Part shown: piece after piece, positions 25,617 to 38,200 of the stretch | Position numbering within the stretch: the stretch's first letter is position 1 | How the letters are laid out: every line of letters starts with the position of its first letter | Assembly: GCA_035772405.1 (NCBI GenBank) | Contig: JAYKKM010000452.1 | Span: forward strand, 2,557,501 to 2,621,500 | Length of the DNA stretch: 64,000 bases | Reading direction: 5' to 3' | From: Chrysogorgia sp. JL179-B06 | Lineage: Eukaryota > Cnidaria > Anthozoa > Scleralcyonacea > Chrysogorgiidae | Notes under the pieces: generated by a model | The model's input: only the letters and a program-made list of their open reading frames with translations | What the model was told of the DNA's origin: nothing | Databases searched by the model: none | Position numbers and translations under genes: made by a program

Positions 25617-25988
25617 TGAAATCTGAAGAATGGTTGCAGGTTAATTGAAATTAGGAGGGCAGCTAATGAAGCGTAACTTGACTGCACAAGGTCAAATCGT
25701 AGGCAAAGTTTCTTTCTAGATATGTAAAATTCGAAGGGAGTATATATCGTATAGTAACATATCGTTTAGTGAAACTGTAAAGTTATACCAATGTTTCTTG
25801 ACGATTTGTACACGCAATGAAGCTTAAAAGCTATGATGTTACAAGATCCGCTCAACCGCTTAGGGTTTATGTATAGTATATATTATAACAAGCCGTTTGT
25901 ACGTCCAAGTTCGGGTAAGACGTGTGTAGGTGAGTTATCCTATTGTCTGATTTCAATGACTATAATGCGCTTGACACTGTGGACAATA
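25617..25988. other. Gene-free flank right of E2
   Basis: AT-rich sequence; I see no open frame, repeat or RNA gene. Confidence 0.4.
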
Positions 25989-26006
25989 CATACACTGTAA
26001 ATTCAA

Positions 26007-26325
26007 AAGAGTCGTTTTGACCCCAAGGAGTCATTTCAGCACCTTTACTCGAAGGGTCATTTTGACCCTTCAAGGAGTGGTTTTGACTCTAAGGGTTGTT
26101 TTGACCCCAACATGGGGTCAAAATGACACTTTAGTGGACTCCATGAACTCTTTCTAGGAGTTATAGGACTCCTGGAGGAGTCGATGGACTCTTTGTTAGA
26201 GTCATAGCACTCTTTGTTGGAGTCACAGCACTCTTTGTTGGAGTCCGAGGACTCTTTGTTAGAGTCATAGCACTCTTTGTTGGAGTTATTATGCTCTTTC
26301 TTGGAGTCATTGTATAGTTTTTCTT
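26007..26325. repeat. GAGTC/GGGTC word cluster
   Basis: Short words such as GACCCC, GGGTC and GACTCTTTGTT(A/T)GAGTC recur. Four near-identical units of about 30 bp (GACTCTTTGTTRGAGTCATAGCA) lie at about 26178-26290. It is the subterminal array of the candidate transposon. Confidence 0.55.
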
Positions 26326-27746
26326 TATTTGTGGATAAGTTGAGTTAAAAATTGGTAATTAAATATATAAAATTATTCTATTCAAAAATATTTGAATAAT
26401 TATGAACTATTCTGTATTCTGTTTTAGTAATGCATGAAAAACAACTGAATAGCTGATTTCACTAATATCATATATGAAATTGAATGCATCATTGTCTTTA
26501 TATATGGTCGTCTACACACCAAATCTGTCTAACATTACACCAATCTGGTCTAAAATAATACTGAAATCCTCAGACTCCGCCAAGCTGACAACATTGTTAA
26601 AATCTCTCTAAACATGGTATCAAAATGCCGACCGTACTTTATTCCCTACATAGCACGTGATCAGAGTGACACGTGATGTTATGGCGCAATATTTCGTATT
26701 CGTCGCTTCGCGATTTTACATGTTTTGCGTCCGAAGAGAAGCTCGTATCTTTATAACTTTATTTGACGTATGAAACCTATCTAGAAGCGAGATGAAATAC
26801 GTATTGATCCACTGGACTCCTACCAACTAGACGACTATCCTTGCTAAAGATTTTGTTCGCGATTATGCTCGTTAATCCGAAGAAAGAAGGCATGCAGTTG
26901 ATCACTGTTGTTTTCACATGAAAGCAGTTGTCAAACGGTCAAACCGCCTAAAGGTGGCTGGAAAGCGTATCTGGGGCGCGTGATTGCTGCGACTGGTGAG
27001 TTGTATATAATTTGTTAATGACTTTGGTGATAATCTACTGCTCTCTTAAGTCTTAATGTTTAATAATACTTAAATCTGTGTTTCATAATTGCGAATCATC
27101 ATTAATTTTGGACGCCATTGACATTATTCGTCGAGTGAGTCGCTGTTGAAACATTTATATTGATCAGCTTTCGTCAATTGCTCATAAAAGACCTTTGAAA
27201 GTTTGCTGAAAAAGGTCTTATGAGCCAGTTAAGCCCCTGAAGCTGAAGGAAAATGCACCAATATTACTGTACTAGAACTGTTTATTATATTAAATCTTGC
27301 TCTTCATCAAAGCAATTAAACTGATTTAATTCTAAGAGAAACTGGTTGCTAGTTGGTACTTAGTTATGACAATGTTGAAGTTATAGTGAAGAAAAACTTT
27401 GAGTGTGAAGATGCAACTGAGATGGGTTGTGAAAAATATAACTTCAAGGCCTAACAACAGCTCTTGGGATTATGCAGTCCTATGACAGGAGCTTGGCAAC
27501 AAGTTCAGTATTATATGATGGTGGTATTATGCCATTATGAAGTGAATGGATATTTTACTGAGAATATTTGGCATTTACACTACATGTACATTAATTGGAT
27601 GACATATTAAAGTTATAGTGAAGGAAAATTGTAAGTGTGATAAACCGACTGGAACCAGTTAAGAAAAATGCAACTACAAGACTAGCCTGTGTCACACCCC
27701 TGACTCGTCTTGGTACGAGTAAGTACGAGTACTTACTAACTAGGCT

Positions 27747-27975
27747 TCCTTATGGCCCTTCTACACGATACAATTCATCGTATACGATTGTCATTCTGGC
27801 ATACATTGTTGTATACGATTGTCGTACTGGCGTATGCAATTGTTTGCACACAACATAATTCTTGTTTCTGATTCGATGGTGAATGTTGACATGCAGCGTG
27901 TACAGTTTGATCACATACACCAAGATGACAATCATATACGACAAATCGTACCGTGTACAGATGGTCCTTTAAGTA
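27747..27975. repeat. Degenerate MITE with inverted ends
   Basis: The segment GGCCCTTCTACACGATAC near 27750 with CGTATACGATTGTCAT is mirrored by ATGACAATCATATACG and GTACCGTGTACAGATGGTCC near 27925-27970. About 40-bp arms, several mismatches, no coding capacity. Target duplication not certain. Confidence 0.5.
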
Positions 27976-28126
27976 CTTTAGTCTAATATAGTTATGCATT
28001 CATGTTTAAAACCATCAGGAGCCACCTTAATTGAGTGTAAATGCCAAATATTCTCAGTAATAAACCCATTCACTTCATTCGTGGCATTTCCACCATGGTC
28101 GTACAGGTATATACTGAACTTGTAGC

Positions 28127-28210
28127 CAAGCTCCCATAGTTCAGTCGGTTAGTGTGCTGGTGTACTGTATATTGCCAGAGTCGCAGGGTTCAATTCCCAG
28201 TATTATCTAG
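28127..28210 (+). repeat. tRNA-derived SINE head
   Basis: It carries an A-box-like TAGTTCAGTCGGTTAG (~28137) and a B-box-like GGGTTCAATTCCC (28187-28199), with tRNA-like spacing but no good cloverleaf. It is followed by a non-tRNA tail (TTGAATTAGTTGAGGAAATA). This is the RNA polymerase III promoter of a SINE-type retroposon rather than a tRNA gene. Confidence 0.6.
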
Positions 28211-28259
28211 TTTGAATTAGTTGAGGAAATATTGAAATAATATGTATTTCCCCCTGTAG

Positions 28260-29925
28260 AGAGTGAGATTTTACATTATATCTGTCAAGTTTTTTCATGG
28301 CATATTGAAGTGATATGTAGTTTCTTGTGACCGACACAATGTGCTATTTGCACATAGAAATCTATTACTGTAATTCATGAAGACTTCCAATTTATTGTCA
28401 GCCTTATTTGGAAATATATTCTGTCCCAGTTATCAGTCACAGGGAAAAGCAAGGAAGGCCATCCTGCTCTGGACTGTGTGAAGGTCAAACTAATAATTGG
28501 TCAGAAATTGGCTATACGGTAATTAAAAAATTGAAATTGGTTATAATTACATTACAGCAAAAGATTGATTCACTAAGCAGAAAATGCAATCAGATTATAA
28601 TAAATATTAGTGCCCACCCAAAACATGGATAAAAGCCAGGATATACAGTAATGTATGAAAAAATGTACGAAAGGGATTCTCAATTAATGCTCAGAGTGCC
28701 GATAACTTACTTTAGGACTTTCCTTGGAAAAAATATGTGTTGTTATACATGTGTTTAAATTTTAACAATAAGAGACCTATATGCCTCTCTCAAAAAGTCC
28801 CCTCAAGTATACCAGGTTTTTGTTGTAATCTAAATTTAGTAACACCAAAGCCATTGGATAATTATCATTCAATGGCATCAAGACAACAAACTTAAACTAG
28901 TGGTCTGTCGCCAATGCTAATTGACTATGCTACTAGTCTATAGGTCTATTTGTGATAGACCACTTATGGTGATTAAGCACCAGTTTTGAAAATCAAAACA
29001 ATCCAGAAACTTTGCAGTTTGTCTTTATTTTCATATTTTAAGTTTGACTGACTAGTTTGTTGATACAAAAACAATTAACTTGTGATGAGCGTTAGACAAC
29101 TTGGCTTGCATAGAACACTTGTGCCTTGTTGTCTAATTGTTAAATTGACTGGTACTGTATGTATATCTGCCTAATTTATCACTATGGTTCTGGATTATAC
29201 ACTATACAGTAGGTCAATGTTATAGGTCAAGTGAGGGGTTGATTCTGCATTCTTATCTCTATTACTTCTCTTTCATTATTTCCTTTCAAATAAAAAAGTA
29301 ATTAACAAAAGCAAGTATTTAGAGCTACAGTACTGTACCTCTTCACTTGAATTTTTTAAAAATACCTCTAGAAATATCTCTTTTATACCTGTAGGACTAT
29401 ATCCCTCTTATTAATATTTTAAAATTTATATATTTATTTATTTTCAGCTCATGTCCTGAAGCACAGAAGCATGAGGCAACAATGGCATTATGGCACAAAC
29501 ATGGAGAAATGAAAGGCGTGCAATTGGTAGGAAGATAAAGGATGAAAACAGTTAGAACATTTTATTGAAACAAAACATTGATAATATAACTGAAAATTTC
29601 ATGTTTTTATAATGTTAATTGAATTTTTAGTGAAAATTGACACTACGTTTAGTTATTTCTTGCAAAACTCTTCCAAAGTCTTTGACACATTGACTCATGC
29701 CTTCATTAGATCTATAATTCCTCTGATGAATTACGACAGAGTAACTAGGCCCACAGCTTAGCAGGAAATAAATAAACGTAGTGTTTCAACCGAATATCGT
29801 TACTTAGTTTTAAATGGGCTTTTAGTGAAATATGTGTGAGTTCCTAAAACAAGATGTTAATCTGGGCCAGTTGTTTGAATGTCCATTAATTGGGCATGAT
29901 AATATCATGTTTACCTTGATTAGGA
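28260..29925. other. Gene-free stretch
   Basis: AT-rich, full of stops in all frames. Short open frames such as 28408-28632 are not protein-like. Nothing else recognised. Confidence 0.4.
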
Positions 29926-29927
29926 CC

Positions 29928-30467
29928 CAGGGTTCGAATTAGTTGAGTAAAAACGATGTGCATTCATGCCCCCCCCCCCATTCTAGGCTATTTCTAGGCT
30001 TGGCATTCTAGGCTAGGCATGAGATACTTTCGGTTGCCATTGCTACCTGTTGGTTTAAGAGATTGGAAAGTTTTATATAAAATCACTAAAATGCACGACA
30101 AAGATCAAATTTCGGCCACCATTTTGTGCGGGCAACTCCTGGAAATTGCGCGGGCCTGTGCGGGAAAGTGACTCGTTCCCAGGGCACTTTAGAGCAAACA
30201 CGCAAAATATGGCGTCAATCGATTATGGCTTTTCTTTACAATTTTAATAGCAATTTTTGCGTGGCTGGGGGAAATACACACAATTTTTCAACCTTTGGGA
30301 AATAGGACTGTTAACTTAACTTATAGTTTGTCAGAACTATTTGTTTGTGTTCAATACTGAGATTATTTGTTTTCTGCACATCGTTTTGAAAAGTGATGTG
30401 CAACTTTTACTATTTGGGCCAAAACGATGTGCAAATTGCACATTGCACACCGTTAATTCGAACCCTG
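29928..30467. mobile_element. hAT-type MITE with 8-bp target duplication
   Basis: The ends are CAGGGTTCGAATTAG and TTAATTCGAACCCTG. TTAGGACC directly precedes (29920-29927) and follows (30468-30475), a perfect 8-bp duplication typical of hAT elements. The 540-bp body has a poly-C run and GC-richer parts but no transposase, so it is non-autonomous. Confidence 0.85.
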
Positions 30468-30739
30468 TTAGGACCGATGATGTACTATTGAGAAATATGT
30501 TTAAGTAGATTTTAAAACCTACCAGTACAGTATGTTGTTGACATATTTAGTTAATAAATTATTGAAAATATTGACATATTTAGTTAATAAACTATTTTAC
30601 ACAATCTCTATTTTTGTTTCTATGTATACAGTATGCAATATGGATGTATCATTCAAATTACAGGAATCCTTCAAATAACATTGTTAATTTGCACAACTTG
30701 TTATAGAGTAGAATGAACTTCATAAAGGGTACCAATGAC

Positions 30740-31200
30740 TCTTCAAAGGAGTAGAAATGACCCAAAAAGTGTAAAATTGACTCCTTAAAAGGTGTCGTCT
30801 GACCCTACATAAGTGTAGAAATGACCAAAAAGAAGGGTCAAAATGACTCCTTCGAAGGTGTCGTCTGACCCTACATAAGAGTAAAAATGACCCAAAAGAA
30901 GAGTTAAAATGACTCCTTTAAAGGTGTCGTCTGACCCTACATAAGAGTAGAAATGACTCCTTCAAAGGTGTCAAAATGACTCCTTCAAAGGTGTCGTCTG
31001 ACCCTACATAAGAGTAAAAATGACCCAAAGGAAGAGTTAAAATGACTCCTTCAAAGGTGTCGTCTGACCCTACATAAGAATAAAAATGACCCAAAAGAAG
31101 AGTTAAAATGACTCCTTTAAAGGTGTCGTCTGACCCTACATAAGAGTAGAAATGACTCCTTCAAAGGTGTCAAAATGACTCTTGTAAAGGGTAGAAATGA
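30740..31200. repeat. 66-bp tandem repeat array
   Basis: GGTGTCGTCTGACCCTACAT begins at 30791, 30857, 30923, 30990, 31056 and 31122, a period of 66 bp. Units also carry AAAATGACTCCTT(C/T). It lies next to the right end of the candidate TA-flanked transposon. Confidence 0.85.
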
Positions 31201-31434
31201 CTCTTTAAAGGAGTAGGCCAAAAGGAGTCAAAATGACTCCTTCGAGGTGTCGTCCTGGGGTCAAAAAAATGACTCCTTCAAAGGAGTCAAAATGACTCTT
31301 TTGAATTTACAGTGTATGCATCTTAAGTTCGCGTAATGGTGTAGATGAGAATTACGAGGCCAAACAAATGGGCGGGAAAACTACGTACCAGACAATAGAC
31401 AATAAACGCTAATAGATTGAACAATGGTGAAACT

Positions 31435-31591
31435 GACCTGTTCTTGTGGTGGTGGGTCCGCCACTTGGTTTGGTGCATTTCCCTTCACATTTTCCGCATT
31501 GACAGGTGCAATTGGCTCTGGCGGTTGCTGTGGCTGGAGTTCTGCGAGCACGGCTTGGACATCTATTTGATCAGGCTGTATGAGATCTGCC
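31435..31591 (-). CDS. Candidate first coding exon of a cellular gene
   Basis: The minus-strand frame starts MADLIQPDQIDVQAVLAELQ, is Pro/Gln-rich, and ends at CAAGAACAG followed by GTCAG, a good splice donor (about 31434). Composition is more protein-like than its surroundings. No downstream exon is visible in the next kilobases, so this is tentative; it could also be the start of a retroelement gag. Confidence 0.3.
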
Positions 31592-32066
31592 ATAGGACGA
31601 CTCGGCTGCGACACAAGATCAGCTTAACAAAATGTATCCTCCCGTTGTATGCCTGTCTTCGTGGCAAATGTGCAAAAACACTGCTTCACCTGCGGTCCCC
31701 TGGGTTATCTGAATATGGTCTAGTCATTCCAACATTGACAATGTTATCGCCTACTGCAGTTGTTGGCATTGTGTGGCGAAACCGGGCACAGTGAGAATAT
31801 GTGTGTGCGTTTGTGAATAATAAATCGAGGCCATATTTAATTCATTTTCTGCCAGGCGCTTCGTTCTTCGCGTCCTTCCCAAGCAGCCTTGTGCTTACGC
31901 GGCGTTTTTGCAGCTCCACAAACCTGCTTGAAGTATCATATACGAAAGCGAATTAACCACGTGCTTACTTTTAAATGCTAAAATTTTGTTTGTCAATAAT
32001 CGCCGTCGTCGACATTTCATTTTGAGGTCTCTTAATTTTCACTTCTCGACCATCATTTTAGATGAC

Positions 32067-32250
32067 ATGAATGAACTTCGTGGTGTATCGCGCTCATTTG
32101 TAAAGAACACATTATTATATGACCGAAACAGTCAGCCAGAAGACATTAGCAGTGCTACCTATCCAGAGTTTTTCCACATCATACCTACCTTTGGTCGTCC
32201 TAAAGATTCTCAAAAGGATTACGAGGAAATTATGGAAGCATATTTTATGG
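32067..32250 (+). CDS. Candidate coding exon, unknown product
   Basis: The open frame MNELRGVSRSFVKNTLLYD continues through YPEFFHIIPTFGRPKDSQ to EEIMEAYFM and is followed by GTAGGC, a possible donor. Amino-acid composition looks coding. No homologue recognised and no acceptor or second exon identified. Confidence 0.3.
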
Positions 32251-32409
32251 TAGGCCAAATCCAATTATTAACCTTATTGCAAACAAATTGCTTCTTACCC
32301 AAGCTGATCGTTTCCCTGTATAAATATAAGAGTATATATAAACATGGAGTATTTGGGATGCTGTGGGACTTGTTCAAATATAAATTCATTTGTAATTGTT
32401 AGTTTACTT

Positions 32410-33075
32410 AATCTGATATTTAATAACTTCAATTTTGACTAACGAGGGCCACTGGCGGAATATTGTTGCAATACATGTCTATATATCCATTAAACATCTA
32501 CACTGCCAAAAATGCATGTGTTAAATTAACACACTTTGTATAGGTAATAGTATAATTTCAAGTGAAATTGCGGAAAAACATGCACGAATGAGTTTTTCAA
32601 AGACTGAAAAATATCTGAATGGATGTGTTCATTGCCATGTAGAACCATTATTTATTGCCTTAATTAATACTGTATGTGTAGGATTTATACAACTTTCAAG
32701 TTAGAATTAGTTTTCGTAACATTGTACATATACGTGAATATGTGTAATAAGTTTATATTTGTAACGAATAATAATTGTAATTTGTTAGGAAACAGGACCC
32801 CATCAATACCAGTGCAAGCATTGAACAAGCTATCCTAGCTTTTATTGTATTATTCTTATTATTTTTATTTTTGTTATTATTAATAATGCCTAAACTTTCC
32901 CCAATCCCAGAGTGTTGTCGAACTATACCTATACTGGTTCCAATAAATTCGACGAACCTCTTATTCTGTTACGTTGGAAAACCTCTATTGCTTTCATATT
33001 AATATTAAATGCAAATATTTAACCTATATATTCAGGATGACATGTCTCCTCAGTCTTTTTAAATATAGTGTTTTT
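32410..33075. other. Gene-free stretch
   Basis: AT-rich, no recognisable gene or repeat. Confidence 0.4.
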
Positions 33076-33078
33076 TGT

Positions 33079-33114
33079 GACAGATACGTGTTTCGCTGTT
33101 CCACAGCTCATCAG
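33079..33114 (-). ncRNA. Hammerhead ribozyme core (Penelope-like element)
   Basis: On the minus strand the sequence reads CTGATGA, then a 5-bp stem GCTGT/ACAGC closed by GGA, then GAAACA and later TGTC. CUGAUGA, stem II and GAAA are the conserved catalytic core of hammerhead self-cleaving RNAs, which occur in Penelope-like elements. Stem III would be short (ACA/UGU). Stem I pairing is poor, so activity is doubtful. Confidence 0.6.
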
Positions 33115-33435
33115 TGTAGCTTGGTACAATATAGATATGGCATGAGAACTATTTATACCCAAGCGATTGCCAGTGACAACCGCTTGTAGGGATAATAGCA
33201 GTCATGCGCACATCAAGATAGCGTGAAGCGGTATAGGGCCAGACAGCTATAAAGTTGGTGTGGGTGTCCTTTAACGATAATGCAACTGGCCATATACCGC
33301 TTCACGCTGTCTGGATGTGCATACGACTGCTATTGTCCCACGAGCTGTTGTCACTGTCAATCGCTTGGGTATAATTAGTTATCATGCCATATCTAGATTG
33401 TACCGAGCTATGGAACAGCGAAACACATGTCTGTA
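33083..33435. repeat. Foldback at the 3' side of a Penelope-like remnant
   Basis: About 135-bp arms (33086-33220 and 33295-33432) form an imperfect inverted repeat centred near 33260. Both arms contain the GGAACAGCGAAACAC segment in opposite orientation. Inverted terminal parts are known from Penelope-like elements, whose relic lies directly to the right. Confidence 0.65.
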
Positions 33436-34640
33436 GATTGTACTATTACGCTCCTTCACTTCGGTGTTGTTGAGCGCTCTGTGATTCCGTCTTACACCTG
33501 GTTTATGTTCTGCCCACCGCGAGTTCCACGATCTTTTACTTTCTCCAACATAAGTGAATGGAATGCAGGATTGGCATGTACATTTGTAAATAATGCCTTT
33601 GATTTGCGCGTCTAGTGGTCAGTCTTTCGCCGGTTTGCAGAAAACATCCGCCAAGTAAGGGTATGTACGCTGTTCTTATTCCAGATTTACTCAGAGTATG
33701 TTTGATTCTTTCGGAAACCCCATTGATATACGGGATACGAAAACTATTGGATTATCTTGACAGTCTTGTGTTTGAATTTCATTTCTGGGCTTATATGAAT
33801 TTTTACTGCTAGGTCTTGTAAGACACAATCTTTCTCTTCTTGCTGCCCTTGATTACTCGAAGGGATACTCTTCGCTCGGTCGAGTAGTGCCTTTACGACA
33901 GCTCTTTTACTTTGACTAGGATTGTGAGATTCAAACGCCAGGTACTTATTAGTGTGTGTTGTCTTCCGGTGCGCTCCGACTTCCACTTGACCGTCTCTAA
34001 GAAGCGTCATTTTGGTGTCAAGAAACGAAATTGTTTGTCGCTCATCGGTGATTGATGGAACCTCGATTGTAAGCGGAATGTGTGGATTGACAGAATTTAA
34101 GTGAGCGAGAAACTGTTCAACATGATGGCACCGCAAACATGAGTTTGAGTCATCAACATATCCTCGCCACCATCGGACTTGTATTGGTGACTTCACAATT
34201 CAAGGCAATAGATTATATTTCTTGCATAACTAGTTCGGCAATCACAGCAGTAACCGGAGTAACTATTTCATCGCACATCCAGATATCTGATGGTAATATG
34301 TTCCCTCAAATCTGAAATAATGTTCCCTGAAATGCCAAAATATCGCTAACCTGTTTATCGGTCAAATCTGTGTACGACTTCCAATATTCTGTCTCTCTAA
34401 GTCTCGTCTTTACGATTTCCATAGCCAGTTGAATGGGGATTGATGTAACAAGAGAGACGACGTAAAAGGACACGATTGTCTCTTCTTTGTCGATATTCTG
34501 GGTACTAACGAAGTCGATAAAGACTTTTGCATTCTTAACAGAATATTCATTGTCACCACCATAACTAAATCTGTTTTTGAGATAATTTGTGCGTGACCGT
34601 AGAACAGTTAGTTTGCCCTCCGTGTCCCTCAAAGAATAAG
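33430..34640 (-). pseudogene. Penelope-like element reverse transcriptase, decayed
   Basis: Minus-strand fragments in order: YSVKNAKVFIDFVSTQNIDK and SFYVVSLVTSIP (34306-34632), then GYVDDSNSCL with the YVDD catalytic box, SFLDTKMTLLRDGQVEV and HTNKYLAFESHNP (33744-34196), then YINGVSERIKHTLS and IRTAYIPL (about 33660-33730). These are RT motifs of Penelope-like elements. Frame breaks at about 34200-34300 and 33740 make it a relic. A hammerhead-type core and foldback lie at its 3' end. Confidence 0.8.
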
Positions 34641-34654
34641 TGGCTACCCCGGCC

Positions 34655-34930
34655 TGTCACGACCAATAAACATGGTGCGAATATAATCTGGTGCAAGGCC
34701 ATTTAGCGATTTATAGACCATGACAGCTGTATTAAATTTTCGCTGGGATTCTAGATTTTTCAAGCCAAGCCTCTTAATTAGACAATCGGCATCAGCATCA
34801 TAGCTAGAAATTAAAGGTTAAAACTCTTGCTGCCCGGTTTTGTAACTTTTGAAGTTTAGTAGCAAGAGTTTTACTGCAATTGTCCCAGACAACGCAACAA
34901 TAATCCACCTTTTTCGTAATGATCCACAGG
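34655..34930 (-). pseudogene. LINE (CR1-like) ORF2 C-terminal relic
   Basis: Minus-strand reading gives LATKLQKLQNRAARVLT (about 34820-34880) and then LGLKNLESQRKFNTAVMVYK and SLNGLAPDYIRTMF (about 34670-34770), separated by stops. This is the conserved region after the RT domain in CR1/L2-type LINEs. Only a fragment remains. Confidence 0.65.
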
Positions 34931-35239
34931 GAGTAAATGTGAAGTTTTTCGGACAAACAATGTCAGATAGCGTATTCGGACAACCTTTAAAAAAATAGGT
35001 CCGCAATGCGAACATGTAGATACCGCATGGAACATTAATGCCTGCAGGGTCAGCCTTGTCAATGAGTAATGAGCATGGGATTGGGATGTGACCAAAAGGG
35101 AGGCCCATTTTTATTAAACAAATTGCAAAAAGACTATGTTATCTAAATTGTGGAAAGATAAATCTAAATCTGTAATACTAACTGAAATATTAGCTCTTGA
35201 TAAATCTGTCTGTTTCGTGCCTTGTTTTTCTCTCAACTT

Positions 35240-38200
35240 CTTGTTGATCAAACTGCACCCGTGCATATTATACCAGATGGTTTGTCAGGTTGATGTAACT
35301 GTACTAACTTAATAATATTACTTGCAGCATTTGTTAGACCGTCATCAGTTCTCACGTTTATTGTAATTTCTGTTCTTTCACCTTCAGCAATGTGGAGTTT
35401 TGAAGCTAGCTGTTTAGTTTTGCGTGGGTCATTTGTGATTTGCTTCATCATTTTTTCTCTGAGCTCTGCTGATGTGCCACCAATGACGCTGTATTGGGCT
35501 TTTATTGTGAATTTTCTCCCTGTTGATGATTCATGAACTTGATTATTGAATTCATCAACCATAGAGTTTTGAATAAATAAATGAGGTGCTTGTCTTGGAC
35601 AGTTTTGTTCAGGCACTATCCTTTCTTTTTTCTTCAAAATGTCATCCTCAGTATGCTTTCCTTCTCTTAATCTATTTAAAATTTCTGCAAATACTTGACT
35701 TTCTTTTTGTCGCATTATTTCATTTAGTTCAAACATTCTAAAGTGTTTCATTCCATAAATTTGCAGTAAGAACACCGTATTCTGAGTTATCAAAATCTTT
35801 CAATATGAGACCATCCATGACTGGTTTTAGTTGAAACAAATCACAAATTGCAATTATACTTACACCACCAAAATCTTCCTTGCTGTCTTTTATATCTTTT
35901 AACCGATTATTGATTTGGACATTAAACATACTGTTTCCAACCATACATACTTCAAGTAATATGAGTTTTAGGCCTCCAAGTAGGCACCTTATGGTATTTA
36001 ATCTGTTAGAGTCGAGTGGTTTGTAAATTTTCATTGACTGACATGCAGGTATAGCAAGAGCACTATGTATGGATTGCCTTTTATAATAAATGCAGCTTTT
36101 CCTGTTGGTGCTAAAAGTATGACCTTTATACATGATGAAAATCATCACCAGCTCTGGTGTTGTAGTATTTTAATGCTGCTTGGTATCTTGATTTTGTAAG
36201 ATATGATTTACCGACACCTCCACCACTGAGAAAAGTGCAAAATGGTTTATCACAGGTTTTGATTTGATGAAGGGTATGATAGAATAATTCCTTTTGTTTC
36301 TTATTTAACTTTTGTACCATTTCCCTATATTCTTGATCAGGCATTTCATTTAGAATAAGTGGTTCATTATTTGACGATGCTGAGCGGATACCAAGATCAC
36401 CTGACAGATCATAGTTTTCATTGAATTCGGGATGTAAATTTTCCATTCCCTCATCTTCATCACGGCGTTCAATGTCTTGGGTAATTGGTGCAATTAAATC
36501 AAACTGATCTTCATTGTCATCAGGAGCAGCATTTAATTCTTCTTGAGCATTATTTAATTTTTCAGAACAAACTGCATAACGACTCATTTGGTCTGTAATT
36601 GATTCCTGTAATGTTAAATAATGTTCTTGATAATTATATTTACCAATTAAATCAATATCTTCATTTTGCCATGCTGTAAAAAGCATTATTAATTCCCTAT
36701 AATGTTTCTCTAGATATGTTGGCTTCTTTGTTAAACCAAACAATTCTTATGATTCTTGATTTTGTTCGCTTTTTTAGTTGATTTGTTTTGGTTGATTTTT
36801 AGGATTTAGGAATAAATGTAACTGTATTAATATCATCACAAGTTCATCATCATTGTTGCAATCATTGTCTGATGTCTCTACTGGTAGGCCATCAATGTCC
36901 AATTTTGTTGATTTATTTTGGTAAGGTTTGTCAGAAGAGCTTTCATACCATGCAGCCCGATCTACCAAAGTTATGTTCTCAATGCTAACAGGACGTTCAG
37001 TACCTCTTTAGCAGACCACCAAAGTGTATTTCTTCACATTCATCTGGCATGTTTTCAATTTCACTTGGTGGTTTTAGCAGTTGAACTCTTTCACTGGGTG
37101 GTGAGGTGGGTATGAAAACAACTTGTCGCATTTTCTCATTGGCAATTGCAGAACTATGTACACAGCTTCTTGAGCGCTAATTTCAACATTGTTTAAAAAT
37201 GTATTACATATGTCTCTCACTTGCTGCTTAATACTAGCATTTCCTTACCTTGCTTCAGCACATGCAGTACGTAGTAGTTCACTCATTCTCTTTTGAGCTT
37301 TAGATATATATGAAACAATATACATTGCACATGCATAGACATCAAGAACAAATTGAATGTCCATGTTGCTCTCCAGGCACTCAGACATGCAGGGTTATAA
37401 TTGTTTATTCTTAGCTCATTCGGATTTCTTTTCAAAAATATTCTGGGGCAGTTGAGAGATGATCGAATTGCCAGCAAATAGTCATTTTCAGAGATATTCA
37501 GATCAGTTAATAGTTGATCAAATGTGATATTTTCACCTTCTTTCATGTCATTTAGCTTCTGCGTTATGTTTTTCCACAAAACTTTTAGTTTCCTAATATC
37601 ATTTTCAGATACATTGTCATCAAGGGGATAAAGTATGTTGGTTGACTTAATTGGTGATTGAGGCTAATTAAATCGACATGTTTGTCGATAATGTTTGTCG
37701 ATTAACAAAATTAAGTAACTCAGGCTCATGATTTGGTTTAGTCTGCACTTTCTTGCCAAGTTAATTCTTCCAGTTCATAATCAGTATAATCTTTATGATC
37801 AACAAGTTGCCCTAATATATTAAGGAGGTGTAGCAACTTTGTTTCAGCTGAGGAAAACCTACAGAACAAAGTTGCAAAGTTGTTTCTCTCTCATGATCTT
37901 CAAGAAAATCTGTAGCAGTCAACATGGTATCAGTTACACCAGCTGGTATTTCTTCTTCATCTTCACTCCAATCATCATTTTGACATTTTTTATGATTTGT
38001 GTTATTACTGTTTTGATCTGAATCATCGTTTTCCTGTGGTATATCATCATTCATGTCTAAAATATTTTGAAAGTTATTCTGCCAATCCTTGTTAAAACGA
38101 ATGCTTTTTCTTGATAAAGGGCACTATTCATAGATAGCCAAGTTTCTGCCTGAAAGACTTTATGTGGTCTTACATTCAATGACAATGCAGAACGTTTATA

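Larger units (their letters stand above)
25989..31318. mobile_element. Possible 5.3-kb non-autonomous DNA transposon (TA-flanked)
   Basis: The left end CATACACTGTAAATTC plus AAAAGAGTC (25989-26013) is exactly inverted at 31294-31318. If the element is CACTGTAAATTC...GAATTTACAGTG, TA lies on both sides, as for Tc1/mariner-type insertion. Both ends are followed inward by clusters of GACTCC/GGGTC words. No transposase frame is visible inside. Other insertions (SINE head, MITE, hAT element) are nested within it. Alternatively the two ends could belong to separate related MITEs. Confidence 0.4.

Noticed and set aside
28127..28210. Genuine tRNA gene
   Set aside because: A and B boxes are present but no cloverleaf with a proper anticodon arm forms; a SINE head is more likely.
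30740..31200. Regular 66-bp repeats as a CRISPR array
   Set aside because: The units are contiguous near-copies without unique spacers, the genome is eukaryotic, and they lie beside transposon ends.
33744..34196. YVDD-containing frame as a retroviral polymerase
   Set aside because: The flanking motifs (SFLDTKMTLLRDG, HTNKYLAFESHNP, YINGVSERIKHTLS) are those of Penelope-like elements, not retroviruses.
34818..35108. Frames near 35 kb as a host gene
   Set aside because: The neighbouring minus-strand pieces match the C-terminus of CR1-like LINE ORF2, so this is LINE debris.
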